A stretch of DNA of 64,000 nucleotides from an uncultured Thiotrichaceae bacterium (GTDB taxonomy: Bacteria > Pseudomonadota > Gammaproteobacteria > Thiotrichales > Thiotrichaceae). This document shows positions 9,527 to 19,473 of the stretch, piece after piece; positions within the stretch are counted from its first letter, which is position 1, and every line of letters starts with the position of its first letter. The notes beneath the pieces were generated by a model that searched no databases, was not told the DNA's origin, and worked only from the letters and a program-made list of their open reading frames with translations. The stretch spans positions 1-64,000 of the forward strand of contig CACVAY010000141.1 of the NCBI GenBank assembly GCA_902727985.1, in the 5' to 3' direction. The position numbers and the translations under genes were made by a program.

Positions 9527-11197
9527 ATGACGACGCAGTCCAATAAACTCACCTTAACTGAATTTCCTTCGTATCGGCCGCTACTTGAACATTATGAACG
9601 AGTAAAAAATCTACATATGCGTCGTTTGTTTAGTGTTGACTCAAAACGCGTAGATAAATTCTCCATCGAGCACCAAGATCTGTTACTGGATTACTCCAAG
9701 AATCGCATCACCAAGGAAACAGTCGCACTCTTATGCCAACTTGCCAAGGAAGCTAAGCTTGAAGAGTGGCGAGAGCGTATGTTCAATGGAGAGGCAATCA
9801 ACAATACCGAAGGACGCTCGGTTCTACATACCGCATTACGCAACCGCAGTAATACGCCTGTTATGGTCAATGGCAAAGATGTTATGCCACAAATTAACAC
9901 CACCATCGATAAAGTAGAAAGTTTCTCCGATAAGGTTCGATCTGGCGAGTGGAAAGGCTATACAGGAAAAGTGATCACTGACATCGTTAATATCGGTATT
10001 GGCGGCTCAGATTTGGGGCCAAAAATGGTCTATCAGGCACTTGAACCCTTCCGTCATGAACGCCTAAAAGTCCATTTTGTCTCGAATGTTGATGGCGCAC
10101 ATATTGATGCCACCTTGAAACAACTCGATCCGGAAACCTCCCTTTTCATCGTCTCCTCTAAAACCTTCACAACCCAGGAAACACTCACCAATGCACATAA
10201 CGCTCGCAAGTGGTTTTTAAAGACAGCCTTAGATGAGATGCATATCAGCAAACATTTTGTAGCTGTTTCGACCAATAGCGAAGCAGTTGCGAATTTTGGC
10301 ATCGATACCAGGAATATGTTCGAATTTTGGAACTGGGTTGGAGGGCGTTATTCCTTATGGTCAGCGATTGGTTTATCGGTGGTGTTGGCAATTGGTATGG
10401 ATCATTTCAAAAGTATGCTCGAAGGTGCGCACTCTATGGATGAACACTTCCGAGAAACACCCTTGGAAGAAAATATGCCTGTTATCATGGGCATGCTTGG
10501 CATTTGGTATAACAATTTTTTTGATGCGGAATCACACGGTATTTTACCGTATGACGATTATTTACGAAGCTTACCTCTATATCTTGAGCAAGCGGATATG
10601 GAAAGTAATGGTAAATCAGTCGATAGAGATGGTCGTAAAGTTGATTACGCAACCGGCCCCATTATCTGGGGCACGTCGGGCATTAATGGGCAGCATGCCT
10701 TCTATCAAGCTTTACACCAAGGCACTAAACTGATTCCTGCTGATTTCATCATTTCCATGCTCACACATAGCGAACACCAAGAACAGCACAATATAATGTT
10801 CTCAAATGCTTTAGCACAAACTGAAGCGCTAATGCGTGGACGTAATCTGGATGAAACCTACGCTGACATTATGGCATCTGAGAAAGTCCCTCGTGATGTC
10901 GAACAACGCATACATCACATGGTATTCGATGGCAACCACCCGACTAATACCCTGTTAATCCGTAAGCTCACACCACACAGCCTGGGTATGTTGATAGCGC
11001 TGTACGAACACAAAATATTTGTCCAAGGCATTGTGTGGAATCTGAATTCTTTCGATCAATGGGGAGTCGAACTTGGCAAACAATTAGCAAAGAAAATTCT
11101 TGAGGATATTAACGCACCACAAGCAACCAACTCACACGATAGCTCTACCAACACATTGATTAATTATTATCGCGACATTATTCAACACAAAGAATAA
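9527..11197 (+). CDS. pgi: glucose-6-phosphate isomerase
   Basis: 556 aa; [37 protein letters not shown]. Confidence 0.97.
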   Translation: MTTQSNKLTLTEFPSYRPLLEHYERVKNLHMRRLFSVDSKRVDKFSIEHQDLLLDYSKNRITKETVALLCQLAKEAKLEEWRERMFNGEAINNTEGRSVLHTALRNRSNTPVMVNGKDVMPQINTTIDKVESFSDKVRSGEWKGYTGKVITDIVNIGIGGSDLGPKMVYQALEPFRHERLKVHFVSNVDGAHIDATLKQLDPETSLFIVSSKTFTTQETLTNAHNARKWFLKTALDEMHISKHFVAVSTNSEAVANFGIDTRNMFEFWNWVGGRYSLWSAIGLSVVLAIGMDHFKSMLEGAHSMDEHFRETPLEENMPVIMGMLGIWYNNFFDAESHGILPYDDYLRSLPLYLEQADMESNGKSVDRDGRKVDYATGPIIWGTSGINGQHAFYQALHQGTKLIPADFIISMLTHSEHQEQHNIMFSNALAQTEALMRGRNLDETYADIMASEKVPRDVEQRIHHMVFDGNHPTNTLLIRKLTPHSLGMLIALYEHKIFVQGIVWNLNSFDQWGVELGKQLAKKILEDINAPQATNSHDSSTNTLINYYRDIIQHKE

Positions 11198-11301
11198 TAT
11201 GAAGAAACTATAAAGCATGAAGCTAGTACTTCAAGCACTGGCCATATCATATCACAACTCAACCACCCAACCATAATCTAAGGCTAGATGAGGAAACAAG
11301 A

Positions 11302-12633
11302 ATGACAGTCGGCACACGGGAGCAATCCAAAAAATATAAATACTATGTCGAACCCAGCATGGTGACAGAATTAACCCGTAAAACACTGGTATTGATATTA
11401 GCCGGAGGCGAAGGTGCACGCCTAAAAGACCTCACTCGCTGGCGTGCGAAACCAGCCGTGCCGTTTGGTGGAAAATACCGAATTATCGATTTTGCTTTAT
11501 CCAATTGTGTGAATTCTGGTTTACGCAAAATTGGGGTGCTCACCCAATATAAATCACACTCTCTGCTTCGTCACTTGCAACGCGGTTGGAGCTTCATGCG
11601 TGACGAGATCGGTGAGTTTGTTGAGCTGCTACCTGCTCAACAACGTACGGATGAAAAAGCATGGTATAAAGGAACGGCGGATGCTTTATACCAAAATCTC
11701 GATATTATGCGTCGTCATGGTGCCGAATATGTTGTTGTGCTAGGTGGCGATCATATCTACACCATGGATTACACCAAGATGCTTATTCAGCATGTGCAAT
11801 CAGGTGCGGATTTTACGGTAGGTTGTGTCGAAGTTCCCCGTGAAGAAGCGACTGGCTTTGGCGTTATGTCAGTTGCGGATGATATGCGTATTATTGACTT
11901 TACTGAAAAACCGAAAGACCCACCCTCCATACCTGGAAAACCAGAGTCAGCGTTAGCGTCGATGGGGATTTATATTTTCTCAACGCGTTTTTTATATGAC
12001 ACCTTGATTGAGGATGCCGAAACCTCTCTTTCATCCCATGATTTTGGCAAAGACATCATCCCTCGCAAAATCAAAGACTCCATTGCCATGGCTTATGACT
12101 TCAGAAATGAAGAAACAGGAGAACCTGCTTACTGGCGTGATGTAGGTACATTGGATTCTTATTGGAAAGTTAATATGGAACTCTGTGATATCGAGCCTGA
12201 ACTTAATCTATACAACCGTGACTGGCCTATCTGGACCTACCAGACCCAGCATCCACCTGCAAAATTCATTTTTGATGATGATGGCCGACGTGGTTCAGCC
12301 ATTGATTCCTTGATATCAGGAGGCTGTATTATTTCAGGCTCAAAAGTAAAGCGTTCCGTTATCTCGTTTGCCACGACTATCGAAAGTCATTCCGTCGTAA
12401 AAGATAGCGTCATTCTGCCAAAAGTCAATATTGGTAAGAATTGCCGCATCACCAAGGCAATTATTGATAAGGGCTGTGTGATCCCGGACGGCACCATTAT
12501 CGGTGAAGATATAGAAAAAGATAAAAAGTGTTTTCATGTATCTCCTGAAGGAACAGTATTAGTGACACCTCGTATGCTAGACCAACATTTATATTCAACG
12601 GATGGAGAAAACCCATGGCGCCACAGTTATTAA
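11302..12633 (+). CDS. glgC: glucose-1-phosphate adenylyltransferase
   Basis: 443 aa; LAGGEGARLKDLT, KPAVPFGGKYRIIDF, WYKGTADALYQN. Confidence 0.96.
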   Translation: MTVGTREQSKKYKYYVEPSMVTELTRKTLVLILAGGEGARLKDLTRWRAKPAVPFGGKYRIIDFALSNCVNSGLRKIGVLTQYKSHSLLRHLQRGWSFMRDEIGEFVELLPAQQRTDEKAWYKGTADALYQNLDIMRRHGAEYVVVLGGDHIYTMDYTKMLIQHVQSGADFTVGCVEVPREEATGFGVMSVADDMRIIDFTEKPKDPPSIPGKPESALASMGIYIFSTRFLYDTLIEDAETSLSSHDFGKDIIPRKIKDSIAMAYDFRNEETGEPAYWRDVGTLDSYWKVNMELCDIEPELNLYNRDWPIWTYQTQHPPAKFIFDDDGRRGSAIDSLISGGCIISGSKVKRSVISFATTIESHSVVKDSVILPKVNIGKNCRITKAIIDKGCVIPDGTIIGEDIEKDKKCFHVSPEGTVLVTPRMLDQHLYSTDGENPWRHSY

Positions 12634-14354
12634 ATGTCGTCTTATGTTGGCATATGCATCAACCCTATTACCGAGAAGGTAAAAATGGTGACTTCCATTT
12701 ACCATGGGTGTATCTGCACGGCATCAAAGACTATACCGACATGGCGGTGCATCTACAGAACCATCCCACCATGGAGGCGGTAGTAAACTTTTCACCTGTC
12801 TTACTTGAGCAATTAGATGACTACGTTCAAGAACTTGATGCTTTTTTCAATAAATCAGTCGAGAAAAGCAAGACACTTTCAGACCCCTTATTAGCCACCT
12901 TAGCGGGAGAACGCCCAATTCCTCAAGAGGCAGCAGCTCGCTATCAACTCTATGAAGACTGCAAGCGTTGCTATGCGCCCCGCATGATCGAACCATACTC
13001 GGTTTACGATCGCCTAATGCAATGTTTAAATGGCTTACTTGACGAAACCGCATCCGCAAACCTGGAAGAGCATTTCTTACTCCGCTACCTCGACGAACAA
13101 TATTTCATCGATATTCTGGTCTGGTATCACTTGGCTTGGCTCGGTCACTCATTGCGCGACACACACATTGCGCAAGACCTAATGCAAAAAGGCCAAAACT
13201 TTACTCTGGAAGACCGTCGTGCATTAACAGGTCTAATCCATCAAGCTTTAGCGGAGATTATCCCCAGCTATAAAGCACTTGCCGATAGCGGTCAAATCGA
13301 ACTGTCATTCACTCCTTATGCCCACCCAATCATTCCACTGCTCAACAGTTTTCAAAATATGGAATGTTCCCTACCTGATTCGCCTGGACCTGAGTGTGAA
13401 GATTACCCGAATGGTGAAGCCCGATCACGTTGGCATATGGAAAAAGGCATTCGCGTCTTTGAGCACTACTTCGAGCGCAAGCCGAATGGCGTATGGTTAT
13501 CAGAAGGAGGGGTAAGTGCTGATGCATTGGATCAATTGCACGACCTTGGACTTAACTGGACCGCAAGTGGAGAGCAAGTCTGGAGGAATACCTGCCAGTT
13601 AGCGGAATGTCCTACTGAAGATATGGATAACAAGCGCGCCCTATTCCGTCCTTATCAATATCAAGATAACAGCACACGCATGTTTTTTCGTGATGACGGT
13701 TTATCGGATTTCATCGGCTTCGAATACAGCCATTGGAATGCCATTGATGCTGCCCGTCACTTTGTCAAGAATCTAACAAACATAGCAGAATTCCTTGGTG
13801 AAGATGCGCATAACCATGTTGTGCCTGTAATACTGGATGGAGAAAATGCCTGGGAATATTATCTCGATAATGGTTATCACTTTCTGGATGACCTCTATCG
13901 CGAAATGACAGACTGCGAAGCCATTAATATTACAACCTTCAATCAATCAGCTGCACAGGTAGCAGCGGCACATGTTGATAAATTATGTGCGGGTAGCTGG
14001 GTATATGGCAGCTTCTCGACCTGGATTGGCGAAGCAGATAAAAATCGCGCTTGGGAGTATCTGGTCGCAGCTAAAAAAACCTGTGATGACGCCCAGCTTA
14101 GACAGGATTATTCTGTAGAGAAACTCGCCGAACTTGATGAGCAACTCGCCATCTGTGAAGGTTCAGACTGGTTTTGGTGGTTCGGTGATTATAACGCCTC
14201 AAATAGCGTACATGACTTTGATGCGCTATTTCGCACACAATTAAAAAAACTCTACTATCTTATTGATAACCCTTCACCGGAATATTTAGAGCACCCTATC
14301 TCCCATGGCGGCGGTAATGCTGAAAACTCGGGAACCATGAGGCGTAACGTATAA
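12615..14354 (+). CDS. glycoside hydrolase family 57 protein (amylase/pullulanase-like)
   Basis: 579 aa; CWHMHQPYY N-terminus, WLSEGGVS and ILDGENAWEYY catalytic-type motifs; overlaps glgC by 19 nt. Confidence 0.88.
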   Translation: MAPQLLNVVLCWHMHQPYYREGKNGDFHLPWVYLHGIKDYTDMAVHLQNHPTMEAVVNFSPVLLEQLDDYVQELDAFFNKSVEKSKTLSDPLLATLAGERPIPQEAAARYQLYEDCKRCYAPRMIEPYSVYDRLMQCLNGLLDETASANLEEHFLLRYLDEQYFIDILVWYHLAWLGHSLRDTHIAQDLMQKGQNFTLEDRRALTGLIHQALAEIIPSYKALADSGQIELSFTPYAHPIIPLLNSFQNMECSLPDSPGPECEDYPNGEARSRWHMEKGIRVFEHYFERKPNGVWLSEGGVSADALDQLHDLGLNWTASGEQVWRNTCQLAECPTEDMDNKRALFRPYQYQDNSTRMFFRDDGLSDFIGFEYSHWNAIDAARHFVKNLTNIAEFLGEDAHNHVVPVILDGENAWEYYLDNGYHFLDDLYREMTDCEAINITTFNQSAAQVAAAHVDKLCAGSWVYGSFSTWIGEADKNRAWEYLVAAKKTCDDAQLRQDYSVEKLAELDEQLAICEGSDWFWWFGDYNASNSVHDFDALFRTQLKKLYYLIDNPSPEYLEHPISHGGGNAENSGTMRRNV

Positions 14355-15763
14355 TGGCTAATTATATAGACTTACTCAAAAGGCAACCGCGACTAGCAGG
14401 AGTATTACTGCATCCAACATCCCTGCCCTCAAATAAATTAGACCGCGATGCCTACCAATGGCTAGATTTTATGGCTGATGCAGGCTTATCCGTTTGGCAA
14501 CTTTTACCGTTGGGCGTACCGCAAGAAAATTTCTCGCCCTACCAGTGCTACTCGGCTTTTGCACTCAACCCTGCTTTAATCTCAAGCTCAGAGTGGGCTG
14601 AGCCTGATTGTGACAATCCTGACTTCTTAACGTGGTTTGCGTCACAACAATTCTGGCTCGAAGATTACGCCCTTTTTATGTTGCTCAAAAAGCACTTTGA
14701 TAATCAGGCATGGAACACATGGCCAGCGGATTTTCGTGACCGTAGCCCAGATGTATTACAGGTATTCCAAGAACAACATCAGGGCCAAATCAACAGTCTT
14801 TATTGGCAACAGTATCGTTTGTATCAATGCTGGCAAGATATCCACGACTACGCACAATCCAAAGATATTATGTTATTTGGCGACATGCCTATTTTTGTCG
14901 CCCATGACAGTGCTGATGTGTGGGTACACCGAGAGTCATTCCTACTTGATGAAAAGGGAGAACCTACCGTTGTAGCAGGCGTACCGCCTGATTATTTCTC
15001 CGAAACCGGACAACGCTGGGGAAACCCTCACTACAACTGGGATTTCATGTTAGAAAATGATTTCCAGTGGTGGCTACAACGTATGCAAAACCACTTGGCA
15101 TTATTTGATTTAGTCCGCATTGATCATTTCCGTGGACTAGAAGCCGTATGGGTTATTGATAGCGAATGTGAGACGGCTATTGATGGAGAATGGATAAAAG
15201 TACCTGGACGAGCATTACTGACGCATCTACAAAAAGACATGGGTAATATTCCTGTCGTTGCAGAAGATCTTGGCATTATTACTCCCGAGGTTGAAGCACT
15301 AAGAACTGATTTTAATCTTCCCGGCATGTCAGTCTTGCAGTTCTCCTTCGATGAATTCGAAGATAACCCGCATAAACCGCAAAATATTGAAGCTGACCGT
15401 ATTGTCTATACAGGTACACATGATAACGACACAACAACAGGGTGGTTTGCTACATTGGACGACGATACGCAAGCCTATGTCATGGATATTCTACAAGCTC
15501 CCTCTCCAGATCGTATTACCGACACCATGATAGATACAGCCTTGAGTACACAAAGCCAACTAGCCATTGCACCTCTTCAAGACTTCTTGGGAATGGGCTC
15601 TGAAGCACGCATGAATACGCCGGGCATTTCAGATGATAATTGGCGTTGGTCTTTCCAATGGCAAGATCTCCCGAAAGACCTAGCCCTCATTACTCGACAA
15701 CGCCTTGAACAGGCTGACCGCTTGCTGCCCCAACACCAGGAGACAGAGACTTGTCCAGTATAA
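14354..15763 (+). CDS. malQ: 4-alpha-glucanotransferase
   Basis: 469 aa GH77; RLAGVLLHPTSLPS, RIDHFRGLEA, AEDLG, YTGTHDNDTT. Confidence 0.95.
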   Translation: MANYIDLLKRQPRLAGVLLHPTSLPSNKLDRDAYQWLDFMADAGLSVWQLLPLGVPQENFSPYQCYSAFALNPALISSSEWAEPDCDNPDFLTWFASQQFWLEDYALFMLLKKHFDNQAWNTWPADFRDRSPDVLQVFQEQHQGQINSLYWQQYRLYQCWQDIHDYAQSKDIMLFGDMPIFVAHDSADVWVHRESFLLDEKGEPTVVAGVPPDYFSETGQRWGNPHYNWDFMLENDFQWWLQRMQNHLALFDLVRIDHFRGLEAVWVIDSECETAIDGEWIKVPGRALLTHLQKDMGNIPVVAEDLGIITPEVEALRTDFNLPGMSVLQFSFDEFEDNPHKPQNIEADRIVYTGTHDNDTTTGWFATLDDDTQAYVMDILQAPSPDRITDTMIDTALSTQSQLAIAPLQDFLGMGSEARMNTPGISDDNWRWSFQWQDLPKDLALITRQRLEQADRLLPQHQETETCPV

Positions 15764-17976
15764 ACAAACCAGATATGCCCTCTTCCAAGCCTCCCGTATT
15801 AGACGACAATTTAGTACGACTACATGCTGGGCAGTATCACGATCCTTTTGAATATCTAGGTATTCATCAAAATACTCACGAGCAAACCCTGATTCGTCTC
15901 ATGCTACCTGCTGCAGAACAGGTTGAAATCAGTAATCTGGGTAGCATGAAGCGTGTCTCTGGAACAGATTATTTTGTCTATGTATTAAATAATACCGAAA
16001 CCGTTGCCCCCCATTTCACCTATCGATGGTTAGAAAAAGGTCGCGATGTCTGGCATCAAAGCATTTCTCCCTATACCTTTTCGCCACAAATTGCCGAATA
16101 CGATATACAACTATTCTCCGCCGGCAACCATCACCATGCCTATCGTTTTCTCGGGGCTCATCTTAAAAATATTGAGGGTGTGAATGGCTGTCTATTTTCC
16201 CTTTGGGCACCTAATGTTCAACGTATCAGTGTTATCGGTGATTTTAATGGTTGGGATGGGCGACATCATCCTATGCGTAGCTTGGGTAGTTCTGGTGTAT
16301 GGGAACTCTTTATCCCCGATTTACAGGCTGATGAGCAATACAAATTTGAAATCCTCTCAGAGGACGGAAGCCTTCTGGTAAAAACAGATCCCTATGCACA
16401 AGCCATGGCCTTGCGCCCTGACACCACATCACGCATCGTTCCTGATAAGAATTATGAGTGGCAAGATAAAAGCTGGATAGAACAACGTCGTACGTTTGAT
16501 TGGCAGCACCAAGCCATTAGCATTTATGAACTTCATATTGGCTCATGGAAACGTAATAACAGAGAACACGGTTTCTTGAATTGGCGAAACATTGCCGAAG
16601 AAATGATTCCCTATATACACGAACTCGGATACACACACATCGAGTTACTCCCCATTGCAGAACACCCTCTTGATCAGTCCTGGGGCTACCAGGTTACAGG
16701 CTTTTTTGCCCCTACAGCACGTTTTGGCAATCCCGATGACTTCAGATACTTTATCGACCAATGTCATCAACACAATATCGGGGTATTCCTCGATTGGGTT
16801 CCCGCACATTTCCCTAAAGATGCCTTTGCTCTAGCCCGTTTTAATGGAGGAACCCTGTATGAACATGCTGATCCTCGGCGGGGTGAGCATCAGGATTGGG
16901 GAACCTTAATTTTTGATTACGGACGTAACGAGGTTCGCAATTTCCTCATTACCAATGCCGTGTACTGGATTGAAGAATTTCACATTGACGGCTTACGCGT
17001 CGATGCGGTTGCTTCCATGCTCTATTTGGATTATTCCCGAGAAGCCGGAGAATGGGTGCCTAATGCCTACGGTGGCAGAGAAAACCTGGAAGCGATCGAT
17101 TTTCTACGCAAGATGAATGCAACGGTACATACTCTACATTCAGGTGTATTGACCATGGCAGAAGAGTCAACAGCGTGGCCAATGGTTTCGCGGCCACTAG
17201 AATTGGGTGGACTTGGCTTTTCCATGAAATGGAATATGGGGTGGATGAATGACAATCTGAGCTATATCGAAAATGATCCAATCTATCGTCAATATCATCA
17301 TGACAAATTAACGTTTAGTCAGATGTATAGCTACTCAGAAAACTTTGTCCTCCCCCTATCGCATGACGAGGTCGTTCATGAAAAGCAAAGCTTATTGAAT
17401 AAAATGCCTGGAGATTTATTCCAAAAATTTGCCAATCTCCGTCTATTTTACGCATGGCACTATGCTCACCCAGGTAAGAAGCTCCTGTTCATGGGAGGCG
17501 AGATCGCCCAATGGCTTGAGTGGAATGATAATGAGCAGTTGGACTGGACATTGCTCAATGAAGAGAATCATCAAGGCATTAAACATCTGATCACCGATCT
17601 TAATGCACTTTATCGTAATGAATCAGCGATGCATCACTGGGACTTTTCGCAAAAAGGCTTTGAATGGATTGATTGTCACGACTCTAGCCAATCCGTATTG
17701 AGCTTGATCCGAAAATCTTCCAAGCCCGAAGAATCGATTATTTGCGTGATGAACTTCACGCCAGTGGTTCGTAACAACTATCGAATTGGCGTACCTTCTG
17801 CGGATAGCTATCAAGAAATTCTCAATACAGACTCACAATATTATGCGGGATCAAACTGTGGTAATGCCGGAGAAATAATTGTAGATAAAGTGCCATGGGG
17901 AGAGTTTGAACAATCACTGCAATTAAGTTTACCCCCCCTAGCAGGCTTATTTTTAAAAGGTTTCACGCATGACTAA
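15751..17976 (+). CDS. glgB: 1,4-alpha-glucan branching enzyme
   Basis: 741 aa GH13; ELHIGSWKR, DGLRVDAVASMLYLDY, LPLSHDEVVH; TTG start at 15751 (ATG alternative at 15775). Confidence 0.96.
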   Translation: MSSINKPDMPSSKPPVLDDNLVRLHAGQYHDPFEYLGIHQNTHEQTLIRLMLPAAEQVEISNLGSMKRVSGTDYFVYVLNNTETVAPHFTYRWLEKGRDVWHQSISPYTFSPQIAEYDIQLFSAGNHHHAYRFLGAHLKNIEGVNGCLFSLWAPNVQRISVIGDFNGWDGRHHPMRSLGSSGVWELFIPDLQADEQYKFEILSEDGSLLVKTDPYAQAMALRPDTTSRIVPDKNYEWQDKSWIEQRRTFDWQHQAISIYELHIGSWKRNNREHGFLNWRNIAEEMIPYIHELGYTHIELLPIAEHPLDQSWGYQVTGFFAPTARFGNPDDFRYFIDQCHQHNIGVFLDWVPAHFPKDAFALARFNGGTLYEHADPRRGEHQDWGTLIFDYGRNEVRNFLITNAVYWIEEFHIDGLRVDAVASMLYLDYSREAGEWVPNAYGGRENLEAIDFLRKMNATVHTLHSGVLTMAEESTAWPMVSRPLELGGLGFSMKWNMGWMNDNLSYIENDPIYRQYHHDKLTFSQMYSYSENFVLPLSHDEVVHEKQSLLNKMPGDLFQKFANLRLFYAWHYAHPGKKLLFMGGEIAQWLEWNDNEQLDWTLLNEENHQGIKHLITDLNALYRNESAMHHWDFSQKGFEWIDCHDSSQSVLSLIRKSSKPEESIICVMNFTPVVRNNYRIGVPSADSYQEILNTDSQYYAGSNCGNAGEIIVDKVPWGEFEQSLQLSLPPLAGLFLKGFTHD

Positions 17977-17994
17977 CACAGGAAAAAAACAGGG

Positions 17995-19473
17995 ATGAAA
18001 GTACTTTTTGCGAGTAGTGAAGTTTGGCCTCTTTTAAAAACGGGAGGCTTGGCCGATGTTAGCTATAGCCTACCGCATGCTCTCTATGAAGAAGGCACAG
18101 ATATTCGTTTGGTGATGCCTGCTTATCGAAAAGTACTTGAAAGCATTGAGTCATTCTCGATTGCAGGTTGGTTAACGATCGAACTCGCTGGAAAATCGCA
18201 TAATATCCGCGTGCTCTCCATCACGCATCCTGAATTCTCGATACCCGTCTGGCTCATTGATGATCAGCATCTATTCGACCGCGAAGGCAACCCTTATTCC
18301 CATCCGGATGGTTATGAATGGCCTGACAGCGCTGAGCGTTTTACAATCTTTGCAAAAGCAGTATCTCAACTTGCCATGGATGCTTTAAACATTGGCTGGA
18401 AAGCCGAGGTTGTGCATAGTAATGATTGGCAAACAGGGTTGGTCTCTGCATTTTTAGAGGAAGAAACTGAACGTCCTCGCCGCGTATTTACCATTCACAA
18501 TATGGCATACGGCGGCTATTTCTCACATGATGAATTCAGGCATTTACAACTCCCCGCACAATGGTGGTCTGCAAATGGTGTTGAGTTCTATGGAAACTTT
18601 TCCATGCTCAAAGCGGGGATCGTCTATTCTGACGCAGTAACCACCGTCAGCCCCACCTATGCAAAAGAAATCTGCACCCCCGAATTTGGATGTGGATTGG
18701 AAGCGGTACTACGCCACCGACAATATAAATTATCAGGTATTCTCAATGGCATTGATACCAATGCCTGGAATCCTTCCTCAGACTCACTTATCCCCTATCA
18801 TTTCTCAGAAAAAAGACGTAACCCGGGGAAACGCAAGAACAAAAAAGCATTACTTGAAGCTTTCGGTGCGCATGTCGATGAGAAAAAACTCAACGCCCCA
18901 CTTTTGGGATTGGTAAGCCGCCTTGTTGAACAAAAAGGTGTCGATATGGTGCTGGAAGTTATTCCACAAATACTTGCCAACACCGATGCCACATTTGTTC
19001 TTAAAGGTAGTGGTCACGGATTTTTTGAAAACCGTTTACGACAATTAGCTGCTGCCTACCCTGAACATGTCTTTATTAGCATTGGCTACGATGAAGCAGA
19101 AGCTCATCTTGTTGAAGCAGGTAGTGATATATTCCTTATGCCCTCACGATTTGAGCCATGCGGTTTAAATCAACTGTATAGCCTTGCTTATGGCACACTC
19201 CCGATAGTACATCGCACTGGAGGACTAGCTGATACGGTTATGGATGCTTATATGGAAGATGGGGAAACTCTCAACCCAGAAGCAAACGGTTTTGTATTCA
19301 CTCCACCAACCACAGAAGCCTTATACCAAAGCATTGAGAAAGCCCTGGACTTATATGCTCAAAAAACGCATTGGAACCACTTACAGCGAAACGCCATGAA
19401 TGGTGATTATGGCTGGACTGTCAGCGCCCAAGCCTATCTTGATATCTACAAAAATTCGCCAAACCACTATTGA
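17995..19473 (+). CDS. glgA: glycogen synthase
   Basis: 492 aa GT5; VLFASSEVWPLLKTGGLADV, PSRFEPCGLNQLYSLAYGT. Confidence 0.96.
   Translation: MKVLFASSEVWPLLKTGGLADVSYSLPHALYEEGTDIRLVMPAYRKVLESIESFSIAGWLTIELAGKSHNIRVLSITHPEFSIPVWLIDDQHLFDREGNPYSHPDGYEWPDSAERFTIFAKAVSQLAMDALNIGWKAEVVHSNDWQTGLVSAFLEEETERPRRVFTIHNMAYGGYFSHDEFRHLQLPAQWWSANGVEFYGNFSMLKAGIVYSDAVTTVSPTYAKEICTPEFGCGLEAVLRHRQYKLSGILNGIDTNAWNPSSDSLIPYHFSEKRRNPGKRKNKKALLEAFGAHVDEKKLNAPLLGLVSRLVEQKGVDMVLEVIPQILANTDATFVLKGSGHGFFENRLRQLAAAYPEHVFISIGYDEAEAHLVEAGSDIFLMPSRFEPCGLNQLYSLAYGTLPIVHRTGGLADTVMDAYMEDGETLNPEANGFVFTPPTTEALYQSIEKALDLYAQKTHWNHLQRNAMNGDYGWTVSAQAYLDIYKNSPNHY

Noticed and set aside
10287-10733. 148-aa ORF in alternate frame inside pgi
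   Set aside because: Fully inside a confidently assigned gene; no homology-like motifs.
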